Below are positions 17,262 through 24,054 of a stretch of DNA of 32,845 nucleotides, one piece after another. The stretch comes from RGIG6353 sp045660745 (GTDB lineage Bacteria > Bacillota > Clostridia > Oscillospirales > SIG627). The DNA lies in NCBI GenBank assembly GCA_045660745.1, contig JAZREJ010000023.1, positions 1 through 32,845 of the forward strand. The letters are read 5' to 3'. The notes below the pieces were generated by a model. It ran no database searches. It had not been told where the DNA came from and saw only the letters and a program-made list of their open reading frames with translations. Position 1 is the first letter of the stretch; every line of letters begins with the position of its first letter. The position numbers were made by a program, and so were the translations under genes.

Positions 17262-18188
17262 TTACGCCTTGCCGGTGAGCTTTGCGATTTCGTCAGCGAA
17301 ATCGTCTTCTCTCTTTTCAAGGCCTTCGCCCTTCTCGAAACGAAGGAAGCTTGCAACCTCAACGGGAGCACCGAGCTCAGCTGCAACGCCTGCGAGGTAC
17401 TTCTCAACGGTCACACCGTCATCCTTAACGTACTCCTGAAGAAGGAGACAGTTCTGAGTGTAGAACTTCTTGATCTTACCGATAACCATCTTTTCAAGAA
17501 CGGACTCGGGCTTCTTAGCGTTAGCCTCATCGTTTTTAATCTGAGCGAGGATAACCTCCTTCTCACCTTCAACAACACTTGCGGGAACCGAAGCCTCGTC
17601 GAGGTAAGCGGGAGACATAGCTGCGATCTGGAGAGCAACGTTCTTAGCAGCAGCCTTGAACTCGTCCTTATCGCTTGCCGCGGAATCCTTCATGCTAACG
17701 ATAACACCGATCTGACCCTTGCCGTGAACGTAGCTTGCAACGTTGCCTTCTACGATCTCGAAACGGCGGATGTTGATGTTTTCGCCGATAGCAAATACCT
17801 TATCCTTAACAGCACCCTCAACGGTGAGCTCTGCATTGAAGGGGAGAGCGAGAAGCTCTTCAACGTTTGCAGGTCTCTTGTCGAGAATAATCTTAAGAAG
17901 ATCCTTAACGAATCCTACGAATACTGCGTTTGTAGCTGCGAAGTCTGTTTCAATGTTGACTTCGATCATAGCAGCGGTCTTTCCGTCCTCGGAGATCATG
18001 ATGTCAACTGCACCCTCTGCTGCGATTCTGGAAGCCTTCTTAGCTGCAACTGCAAGACCCTTCTCGCGAAGGAGCTTTATTGCTTCTTCTTCGTTGCCGT
18101 TAGCCTCGGTGAGTGCCTTCTTGCACTCCATCATGCCAAGACCGGTCTTAGCGCGGAGGTCTGCAACCTGTTTTGCTGTGATTGCCAT
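17262..18188 (-). CDS. tsf: Translation elongation factor Ts
   Basis: The guanine-nucleotide exchange factor for EF-Tu, cytoplasmic. The 308-residue length is typical. The N-terminus is a UBA-like domain followed by the EF-Tu contact motif LRAKTGLGMMECKKALTEA. The core has the conserved INIETDFAATNAVFV-type segment (VNIETDFAATNAVFVGFVKD). It follows rpsB by 46 bases and shares its promoter and terminator. The ATG at 18186-18188 has only weak Shine-Dalgarno pairing nearby (GGG); a better AAAGGA lies 31 bases away beyond a hairpin, as described separately. Confidence 0.98.
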   Translation of the reverse strand: MAITAKQVADLRAKTGLGMMECKKALTEANGNEEEAIKLLREKGLAVAAKKASRIAAEGAVDIMISEDGKTAAMIEVNIETDFAATNAVFVGFVKDLLKIILDKRPANVEELLALPFNAELTVEGAVKDKVFAIGENINIRRFEIVEGNVASYVHGKGQIGVIVSMKDSAASDKDEFKAAAKNVALQIAAMSPAYLDEASVPASVVEGEKEVILAQIKNDEANAKKPESVLEKMVIGKIKKFYTQNCLLLQEYVKDDGVTVEKYLAGVAAELGAPVEVASFLRFEKGEGLEKREDDFADEIAKLTGKA

Positions 18189-18225
18189 ATCTGTACCCGT
18201 CTGCCGTGTGGCAGACTTGTCCTTT
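18189..18225 (-). promoter_or_regulatory. Hairpin-spaced ribosome binding site of tsf
   Basis: On the minus strand AAAGGA (18220-18225 in plus coordinates) is 31 nt from the tsf ATG, too far for normal initiation. GTCTGCC (18199-18205) and GGCAGAC (18210-18216) form a perfect 7-bp hairpin between them; folding it leaves 13 unpaired bases. This may bring the Shine-Dalgarno into range. Confidence 0.5.
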
Positions 18226-18234
18226 CGTATTTAA

Positions 18235-18972
18235 TTATTCAGTTACTTCTTCTGTAGCCTCTTCAGCTGCTTCCTCAACGGGAGCAGTCTCGCCCTGGTG
18301 ACCTTCGATAACTGCATCAGCAATTACGGAAGCGATAAGACGGATAGCGCGGATAGCGTCATCGTTACCGGGGATGGGATAGTCTACTTCATCGGGATTG
18401 CAGTTTGTGTCAACGATAGCAACGATCGGAATACCGAGCTTGCGTGCTTCCGCAACAGCGTTTGCTTCCTTGCGGGGGTCAACGATAAATACTGCGTCGG
18501 GAGTAGTGGTCATTTCCTTGATACCGCCAAGGTTTGTCTCAAGCTTTTCCATTTCCTTCTTGAGAGAGCTTACTTCCTTCTTGGGGAGAAGCTCGAATGT
18601 GCCGTCTTCCTCAAGCTTGTGGATGTTAGCAAGACGTGCAAGGCTCTTGCGGATGGTCTTGAAGTTGGTGAGCATACCGCCGGGCCAACGTGCGTTTACA
18701 AAGTACATACCTGCTCTCTGAGCCTCTTCCTTGATAGCGTCCTGAGCCTGCTTCTTTGTACCGATGAAAAGAATGTTACCGCCGTTTTCAGCGATTTCGC
18801 GAACGAACATGTACGCTTCTTCAACCTTCTTAACTGTCTTCTGAAGGTCGATGATGTGAATGCCGTTACGCTCGGTGAAGATGAATTCAGACATCTTCGG
18901 GTTCCATCTTCTTGTCTGATGTCCGAAATGAACACCTGCTTCAAGAAGCTGTTTCATAGAGATTACTGCCAT
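18235..18972 (-). CDS. rpsB: 30S ribosomal protein S2
   Basis: Small-subunit ribosomal protein S2, 245 residues. It starts MAVISMKQLLEAGVHFGHQT followed by RRWNPKM, a diagnostic S2 opening; NILFIGTKKQAQDAIKEEA and the WPGGMLTN segment are also standard. I chose the ATG at 18970-18972 because GGAGG lies 7-8 bases upstream; the open frame extends to 19131 but that part is leader sequence. The C-terminus is a Glu/Ala-rich tail (EEAAEEATEEVTE), longer and more acidic than in many species. First gene of the rpsB-tsf operon. Confidence 0.98.
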   Translation of the reverse strand: MAVISMKQLLEAGVHFGHQTRRWNPKMSEFIFTERNGIHIIDLQKTVKKVEEAYMFVREIAENGGNILFIGTKKQAQDAIKEEAQRAGMYFVNARWPGGMLTNFKTIRKSLARLANIHKLEEDGTFELLPKKEVSSLKKEMEKLETNLGGIKEMTTTPDAVFIVDPRKEANAVAEARKLGIPIVAIVDTNCNPDEVDYPIPGNDDAIRAIRLIASVIADAVIEGHQGETAPVEEAAEEATEEVTE

Positions 18973-19080
18973 GATTTTTCCTCCTGCGGTTTTGTCCGCC
19001 ATAACAGTTTTTTCCGCCACACGGGAGCCTTTCCCATGAACCGTCGGAAAGCGCAATCTGTTATGTGTGTATTTTTTTGC
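18973..19080 (-). promoter_or_regulatory. Structured 5' leader of rpsB
   Basis: In the minus-strand RNA, ATAACAG pairs with CTGTTAT (plus 19058-19064 with 19001-19007), and inside it TTTCCG pairs with CGGAAA (19045-19050 with 19011-19016), giving two nested helices, with a further short CGG/CCG helix within. A small GCGG/CCGC hairpin (18986-18999) then abuts the Shine-Dalgarno. S2 represses its own operon in several bacteria through a leader RNA, so autoregulation is a reasonable inference. Confidence 0.5.
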
Positions 19081-19086
19081 CGATAT

Positions 19087-19115
19087 AGTGTACCACAAAC
19101 ATTTCCTCTTTTCAA
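19087..19115 (-). promoter_or_regulatory. Promoter of rpsB-tsf
   Basis: On the minus strand TTGAAA (19110-19115), 17 bp and TACACT (19087-19092). It lies about 115 bases upstream of the rpsB start, leaving room for the structured leader. Confidence 0.65.
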
Positions 19116-19171
19116 TAGCAGTGACACCCATTTTGAAAAAATTAACAATTTATTAACATTTTTCAATTAAC

Positions 19172-19203
19172 AAAAAGGTTGTATCGAAAAGATACAACCC
19201 TTT
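19172..19203 (-). terminator. Terminator of the 268-aa hypothetical gene
   Basis: GGTTGTATC (19177-19185) and GATACAACC (19191-19199) form a perfect 9-bp stem, followed on the minus strand by a TTTTTG tail. It lies directly after the stop codon at 19207. Confidence 0.85.
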
Positions 19204-19206
19204 AAA

Positions 19207-20013
19207 TCAGCTTCTGAGTCCCGCAACAAGCAGGGATGTGTCGAAGTATTTTGCTCCGTTGTCATAGTAGATGTGTCCCGCGTCACGAATGCATACCGCA
19301 AGGTCGGCATCAGATTTCGTAGCACTCCTGTTGGGCACTGTCGCGATGGCGATGGAAAAGTCCTCACCGTTCAGTGCGAGTGTGAAATAGGAGTCATGAG
19401 CCGAGGAAAGCTTGGAACGGACCGAAAAAGCCGTGTCGGGGGAGACTGTCACGCCTCTGTTCTTGTCGGACTCGCCCTTACCGAATGCCTTGTATACGTC
19501 AAATTTTCCTTCGACGGGGAAGGATATCTCAAGCGCGAGAGTGGTGTTTTCGACCTTGATTGCACGTATTATCTCGGCATACTTTTCGGGAAGAGTCTCA
19601 TCTGTCTCGAAAATGTCCTTGATGAGAAGTCCTGATGTGAGGGTGTCATAAAGCTTGTTTACCTTGCCCTGAAGCTGTCCGTTTGAGGATGCCCAGCGCT
19701 CAATGTCTCGGTAGGAAATTCCGTTCTTTTCCTCGATAAGAGAGGAGTAAAGAAGCTCGCGGGGTGAGTCGAAGAACTCAAAGTATTTGATCGTGCTGTA
19801 AAAATAACGGCACTCGAAGGCTGTTACAGCACGTATTTTTCTCATTATTGCTCCCTCGCGCTTTTCTGCCATTTCAGCCGGGGTAAGGGCTGCGTCAGCG
19901 TATGCACCCGCATCAATGCCCGCCTCAACTCCGAGTGCAACTTCATGAAGCTGCTCGTCGGAAAGTTCGGGGTAGAGAGAGGAAAGTCTTTCTTTTTCCT
20001 GATTTATATCCAT
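19207..20013 (-). CDS. Hypothetical protein, 268 residues
   Basis: I do not recognise this protein. It is soluble, without signal peptide or membrane segment. Residues 1-60 are acidic and helical (MDINQEKERLSSLYPELSDE). Residues about 60-150 are mixed helical with aromatic clusters (CRYFYSTIKYFEFF), and the last 110 residues look beta-rich (VENTTLALEISFPVEG, DSYFTLALNGEDFSIAIA). ATG at 20011-20013 is preceded by AAAGGAG at 7-8 bases, so it is a well-initiated gene. It has its own promoter at 20044-20072 and its own terminator, and is therefore monocistronic. It sits back to back with the truncated rhs gene; no functional link is implied. Confidence 0.8.
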   Translation of the reverse strand: MDINQEKERLSSLYPELSDEQLHEVALGVEAGIDAGAYADAALTPAEMAEKREGAIMRKIRAVTAFECRYFYSTIKYFEFFDSPRELLYSSLIEEKNGISYRDIERWASSNGQLQGKVNKLYDTLTSGLLIKDIFETDETLPEKYAEIIRAIKVENTTLALEISFPVEGKFDVYKAFGKGESDKNRGVTVSPDTAFSVRSKLSSAHDSYFTLALNGEDFSIAIATVPNRSATKSDADLAVCIRDAGHIYYDNGAKYFDTSLLVAGLRS

Positions 20014-20043
20014 TTTACGTCTCCTTTTGTTTTTATCCTCACC

Positions 20044-20072
20044 ATTATATCAAATAATGAAAAATAATGCAA
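20044..20072 (-). promoter_or_regulatory. Promoter of the 268-aa hypothetical gene
   Basis: On the minus strand TTGCAT (20067-20072), 17 bp and TATAAT (20044-20049). It lies within what would be the first codons of the rhs open frame, which argues that the 5' part of that frame is not natural rhs coding sequence. Confidence 0.7.
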
Positions 20073-22291
20073 TACGTGTCGCGAAAAAAGTTGTCATGCC
20101 TTGTCAATCACGCGTCATTGTATGGCATAAAACCTTCAATTATAATCAAGTCAAGAAATTTCTTAACGGGCGAAGCGGAAGACTTAAGTCGATGACCTAC
20201 GCAAACGGCTGGGAGGTCAAGCTTTCCTATGACCGCTTCGGAAAGATAGTAGCTGAAAAATGGTATTATAACAACAGCTCAATTCCCTCTTACGAGTATG
20301 AGTATGCGTATAACAAATCAGGGGAACTTGTCCGCTCTATTGACAAAACGGCACTTCGCGAGTATACTTATTCTTACAGGGACGGCACTCTTGTCAAGAT
20401 ATGCGAATGTAAAATAATAACTCTTGATACGACAGGAGAGGTTTCTGCGCGTGAGCCTGTTAATATTATAGCCTGTGAATATGGCCAGGATGGTGAGCTT
20501 TCTAAGAAGGTATATTCCGTTATCGGCATGAGTGCGGAATACACGTCTGGTGAGAATACCTCAATTGTAAAGCATTTAATGGCAGGAACTGAGGTCGATA
20601 CGGTAACCTCTGTATCAGACCACCTTGGCAGAATCACCGGCGAACAGGTCAAGGTAGGAAATACCGCTGTCATCACAAGAGCATTTGAGTATGCTCCCGG
20701 TGTTGTAAGCGCAGTTCATACAAGCAATAATAAGGTACCCTCAGCTCCCACAACAAATCTTGTAAGCCGTATAGCGGTAGGTAACAGAAGCTTTCAGTAT
20801 ACCTATGATGCGGAGGAGAAAATAACCTCCGTTGTTGATTCAAACGGACAGAGCGTTGTCTATACTTACGATGAGCAGGGAAGACTCACCCGTGAGACGT
20901 CAAGCAGTGGCAGTGCGCGCTATATCTATGATAGATTCGGAAATATCATAGAGAAGGGCGATTGGGACGAGGATACAAACAGCTTTGCGGAAAATGAAAA
21001 CCATATGGTTTTCACCTATTACAACTCTCCGAGAGACCGTATAGGACTTATACAGTGTGGAAAGAGCGGCTTTTCCCTCCTTCAGTATGATAACGCAGGT
21101 AACCCCACGACCTATAAGGACAGCATTAACCTTACTTGGGAAAAGGGACGTCAGCTGAAGACTTACGGAGACCATAGCTTCACGTATAACGCAAACGGTA
21201 TCCGTACATCAAGAAGCTATCAGACAGCAGTAAACGGAACAAGCGTTAACGTACGCTACGACTATTACCTTGAAGACACAAAGCCCGTAAGGATAAAGCT
21301 TCAGGACAGCCGTTTCGGCAATCCCGAAATGCTTCCTCTTTACGATACCTCGGATTCGCCTATAGGAATCATCCTTACCCGTGACGGCACAAGCGGTACA
21401 AGAGTAACCTCCCGCTATTGGTACGTCAAGAATCTGCAGGGCGACGTTGTGGCTATCCGTGATGAGAGCGGTACAGACGTTGTACAGTACTCTTATAACG
21501 CTTGGGGTAAGGTGACAGTTGTCAGCGACACAACCACCTTCAGCCTCTCAACTCTTAACCCCTTCCTCTACCGTAGCTATCTCTATGATTCGGAAACAGG
21601 ACTCTACTACCTACAGTCAAGATATTATGACCCCGAGATCGGAAGATTCATAAATGCCGATGAGATGAAGTTTATTGAATCTATCAATAATTGTAATCTT
21701 TTCACATATTGCGAAAACAATTGTGTTAATATGTCAGACCGATACGGTCAAACTCCAAATTATATATATGATCAAGATGATATTAGTATAAAAGATATAC
21801 CTTGGGGAACAAAAGGGAATACAGGAGATAATGGTTGTGGATGGATTTCTGTCTATAATGTTTTGACAAGTTACAGCAAAAAAGTAACTCATGATTCGGT
21901 AATAAAGGATTTAACCAAGATCAATGCTCCTTTATTCGGTGGTGAGTATGGGGCAAATCCGCTTAAGTTGTTCTTGTATTTGCGAACAAAATTTTGGTTT
22001 GTGACAATACCTTCGAGCACGTTGTCTTTGTGGTTAACTTTTCTTTCGGATGCTATAATTGTTCTTTTGATGTGGGACAATGGTGTAATGCATTATGTTG
22101 CAGGGATATCAACCAAAAAGGGAATCGGCAACAAAAAGTATAAATTCTATAATTCGGGTTTGTATGATAAGGAAACAGGCGATATTGATGGGAAAGCAAT
22201 CACTTTGAAGAAATTTATGCAGTATGTAAAAGAAAAAAACGCAGTAGCTGTATGTCTTATAACAATGTATAAAAAGAAGGGGAAATGGTAA
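20057..22291 (+). CDS. 5'-truncated Rhs/YD-repeat protein with papain/C39-like toxin tip
   Basis: About 744 residues from the ATG at 20057; the true start is uncertain (an ATG at 20193 is another option, none has a good ribosome binding site). YD repeats run from about residue 45 (GRLKSMTYANGWEVKLSYDR, YTYDEQGRLTRETSS). The Rhs core ends with SETGLYYLQSRYYDPEIGRF then INADE. Full Rhs proteins have an N-terminal secretion part and many more repeats, which are absent, so this is a remnant or silent store. The C-terminal 150 residues are a new domain: NGCGWISVYN with Cys594, MHYVAG with His679, and FYNSG with Asn699, arranged like a papain/C39-type cysteine peptidase fold, a known class of polymorphic toxin. 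Two small putative immunity genes follow, the first after one base. Confidence 0.85.
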   Translation: MKNNAIRVAKKVVMPCQSRVIVWHKTFNYNQVKKFLNGRSGRLKSMTYANGWEVKLSYDRFGKIVAEKWYYNNSSIPSYEYEYAYNKSGELVRSIDKTALREYTYSYRDGTLVKICECKIITLDTTGEVSAREPVNIIACEYGQDGELSKKVYSVIGMSAEYTSGENTSIVKHLMAGTEVDTVTSVSDHLGRITGEQVKVGNTAVITRAFEYAPGVVSAVHTSNNKVPSAPTTNLVSRIAVGNRSFQYTYDAEEKITSVVDSNGQSVVYTYDEQGRLTRETSSSGSARYIYDRFGNIIEKGDWDEDTNSFAENENHMVFTYYNSPRDRIGLIQCGKSGFSLLQYDNAGNPTTYKDSINLTWEKGRQLKTYGDHSFTYNANGIRTSRSYQTAVNGTSVNVRYDYYLEDTKPVRIKLQDSRFGNPEMLPLYDTSDSPIGIILTRDGTSGTRVTSRYWYVKNLQGDVVAIRDESGTDVVQYSYNAWGKVTVVSDTTTFSLSTLNPFLYRSYLYDSETGLYYLQSRYYDPEIGRFINADEMKFIESINNCNLFTYCENNCVNMSDRYGQTPNYIYDQDDISIKDIPWGTKGNTGDNGCGWISVYNVLTSYSKKVTHDSVIKDLTKINAPLFGGEYGANPLKLFLYLRTKFWFVTIPSSTLSLWLTFLSDAIIVLLMWDNGVMHYVAGISTKKGIGNKKYKFYNSGLYDKETGDIDGKAITLKKFMQYVKEKNAVAVCLITMYKKKGKW
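21514..21664 (+). repeat. Rhs-core end, copy 1 (in the main rhs gene)
   Basis: 151-bp segment encoding TVVSDTTTFSLSTLN through RFINADE. It recurs at 23326-23476 and 24776-24926 with the same length and boundaries. It begins at the small palindrome GACAGTTGTC. By eye copy 2 differs at 4 positions, all synonymous, and copy 3 at 6 positions. Confidence 0.95.
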
Positions 22292-22292
22292 A

Positions 22293-22730
22293 ATGAAAAA
22301 AACGACCGTCATATTGTATATTTTGCTATGTATTGTCGCATTTGTCGTTTTGGTAAAAGCAGTATTTCTAATCAAAAAAATCGTCTATGCCAATACAACG
22401 CCCTCAGCAAGCAATTTCACTTACACGTCCTGGTATTGCGACGATCCTAAGGTGACACTGCATATAAAAGGATTGGATGAGAACTTTGAGGTGATTGCAG
22501 AGGGAAAAATAGACGTAAACGGTACTGTGATCGAGGTTGAATATTTCTTCGATAAAATATCAAAACATGTGGATGCAATAGCAAAAACGAAGGAAGGAAA
22601 CCGCTTAGCAGTATTATCCGGGACATGTTTTTTCAGAGGTGATAAGCTTGAAGTGGAGCTCTATGAGCGTGATCTTCTTTTTGACGGTAAAGTAAAAACT
22701 TTATTTTTTACCCGTCAGGATACGGAGTAA
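22293..22730 (+). CDS. Putative immunity protein 1a, membrane-anchored
   Basis: 145 residues. An N-terminal hydrophobic segment (MKKTTVILYILLCIVAFVVL) is a membrane anchor or signal, and the rest is a small beta-rich domain beginning near SWYCDDP with SGTCFFRGDKLEVEL and DGKVKTLFF later. It starts one base after the rhs stop codon with AAGGGG upstream, so it is coupled to the toxin-bearing gene. It is clearly related to the next gene (same MxKTTV start, W-x-C, SGTC/TGTC-F, D-x2-F-x-G). Position after a toxin tip and a cell-surface form suggest immunity to the C39-like domain; not proven by any recalled family. Confidence 0.7.
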   Translation: MKKTTVILYILLCIVAFVVLVKAVFLIKKIVYANTTPSASNFTYTSWYCDDPKVTLHIKGLDENFEVIAEGKIDVNGTVIEVEYFFDKISKHVDAIAKTKEGNRLAVLSGTCFFRGDKLEVELYERDLLFDGKVKTLFFTRQDTE

Positions 22731-22781
22731 AAATCAACGAACCGATTTTTCAGCACACATGACGAAAGGATGGTTGCCAAA

Positions 22782-23255
22782 ATGAGAAAAACAACGGTTG
22801 CATTACTCGTTCTTTTGGTATTGCTGTCGGTGTATATGCAGTTTTTTGCGTATCATATGACAGGAGTATGTGATGCCGGTAAATATATACCATTGTTTTC
22901 AGAAGACATATTTGAAGGAAAACGGCCTACAGACAAGCTGAATTCAACGTGGGTCTGTGAAGAAGAGGACTCGTACTTTACAGTAATCGAGGATGAAAAC
23001 GGTAAACCTGTGGTGCTTGGGGAAATTAATAACTTCAAAACCCAGATGATAAGCGTTGAATTTAAGTTTGAGGCAGGTTCGAGTAACCGAGTTAACGCAT
23101 ATGTTGAAATTCAGGAGGGCTTGATTCTGAGGGGATTTACAGGCACTTGTATGTTCGGGTCGGATTACGTGCTTATCAGGATTGATACGGATACTGATGG
23201 TATTTTTAGAGGATGTGTCGATCGGATGCTATTTAAAAAAAGTAAGCGCACATAA
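22782..23255 (+). CDS. Putative immunity protein 1b, paralogue of 1a
   Basis: 157 residues. I prefer ATG 22782 over ATG 22770: AAAGGA at 22765-22770 is then 11 bases away and the N-terminus (MRKTTVALLVLLVLLSVYMQ) lines up with that of 1a. One membrane segment is followed by a small beta-rich domain with STWVCEEEDSYF, TGTCMFGSDYVLIRI and a GCVDRMLF ending. Sequence identity to 1a is low, so the duplication is old. Its stop codon overlaps the stem of the module terminator at 23254-23282. Confidence 0.7.
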   Translation: MRKTTVALLVLLVLLSVYMQFFAYHMTGVCDAGKYIPLFSEDIFEGKRPTDKLNSTWVCEEEDSYFTVIEDENGKPVVLGEINNFKTQMISVEFKFEAGSSNRVNAYVEIQEGLILRGFTGTCMFGSDYVLIRIDTDTDGIFRGCVDRMLFKKSKRT

Positions 23256-23282
23256 AACGGTGGGAAATTCTCCCGCCGTTTT
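23254..23282 (+). terminator. Terminator closing toxin module 1
   Basis: AAACGGTGGGA pairs with TCCCGCCGTTT (one G-U pair) and is followed by TTTTC. It begins at the stop codon of immunity gene 1b, and the -35 box of the next module starts 3 bases after its end. Confidence 0.85.
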
Positions 23283-23285
23283 CTG

Positions 23286-23314
23286 TTGACAAGGAGAGGG
23301 GATTTTGGTAAAAT
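23286..23314 (+). promoter_or_regulatory. Promoter of orphan module 2
   Basis: TTGACA (23286-23291), a 17-bp spacer and TAAAAT (23309-23314). The same block occurs at 24736-24764 with one base changed in the spacer. An AGGGAG lies just downstream at 23321-23326. Confidence 0.8.
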
Positions 23315-23325
23315 ATACTTAGGGA

Positions 23326-23476
23326 GACAGTTGTCAGCGACACAACCACCTTCAGCCTCTCAACTCTTAACCCCTTCCTCTACCGTAGCTATCTCTATGA
23401 CTCGGAAACAGGACTCTATTACCTTCAGTCAAGATACTATGACCCCGAGATCGGAAGATTCATAAATGCCGATGAG
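23326..23476 (+). repeat. Rhs-core end, copy 2 (orphan)
   Basis: 151 bp matching 21514-21664 with 4 differences by eye, all at synonymous third positions. The rhs reading frame is open through it and into the toxin tip, but has no ATG, GTG or TTG start inside; upstream the frame is closed by a TAA within the promoter box. Confidence 0.95.
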
Positions 23477-23608
23477 CCGGAGGTAATTTGGTTATCCGGT
23501 AGCAAAGAACATCATTTATATGCATATTGCAAAAATGATGCTATTAACAGAGTAGACGAATGGGGATATATAAGTTTTTCGCGCGGGTGGGTTTCAACTC
23601 CGATAGAT

Positions 23609-24001
23609 ATGGTTTGTTCATGGGTCGCCCCTTATTTAGCGCCGGTTAAAGCGTTAGCTAAAAAGTTTTCGGGGTTTGCGTTGAAGACAAAATTATCTTC
23701 GCCGTTGATTGATTTGATCAAAAGCATAGCAAACATAGCATCAAAGATTTTAAATGCAATAAGAAATTTTGTTAAAAAGATACCATTTGTGGGAAAAAAA
23801 TGGGCAAAAAAAATAAATGTTAGCGCCATCAGCGAAAAAATTGCAGGTATGGCATCCTCAGTTATGTTTAATAAGATTCTTGACGTAATTGTATCAAACA
23901 TCACGGTTTTTTTGTCAGTTGGAGGCTTTATTTCCGGTATACTTGATTGGATTTCAGATAAAAGATTTAACAACAAAATTGTATTCCCTTTTAATTGGTG
24001 A
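23609..24001 (+). CDS. Orphan Rhs C-terminal toxin 2, probably membrane-active
   Basis: The open frame runs from 23327 and contains the core end, then HHLYAYCKNDAINRVDEWGY (a standard Rhs core exit) and a new tip. The only start codon is the ATG at 23609, giving 130 residues. The tip is lysine-rich and amphipathic (KILNAIRNFVKKIPFVGKKW) with a hydrophobic hairpin near the end (ITVFLSVGGFISGILDWI). This is the profile of a pore-forming or membrane-disrupting toxin rather than of a nuclease; no family is recognised. The next gene encodes a membrane protein, as expected of immunity to a membrane toxin. Confidence 0.6.
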   Translation: MVCSWVAPYLAPVKALAKKFSGFALKTKLSSPLIDLIKSIANIASKILNAIRNFVKKIPFVGKKWAKKINVSAISEKIAGMASSVMFNKILDVIVSNITVFLSVGGFISGILDWISDKRFNNKIVFPFNW

Positions 24002-24054
24002 TATTATTGTTTTGAGTTAAAGCTTAACTTTTCGGATCTAAGGAGAATTACATT

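Noticed and set aside
17244..18257. 337-codon plus-strand open frame
   Set aside because: It is the antisense of tsf; no ribosome binding site and tsf is unmistakable.
18973..19131. 53-residue N-terminal extension of S2
   Set aside because: It spans the promoter and structured leader; S2 begins at the ATG after GGAGG.
18298..19170. 290-codon plus-strand open frame
   Set aside because: Antisense of rpsB and its leader; Cys/Val-rich composition typical of a shadow frame.
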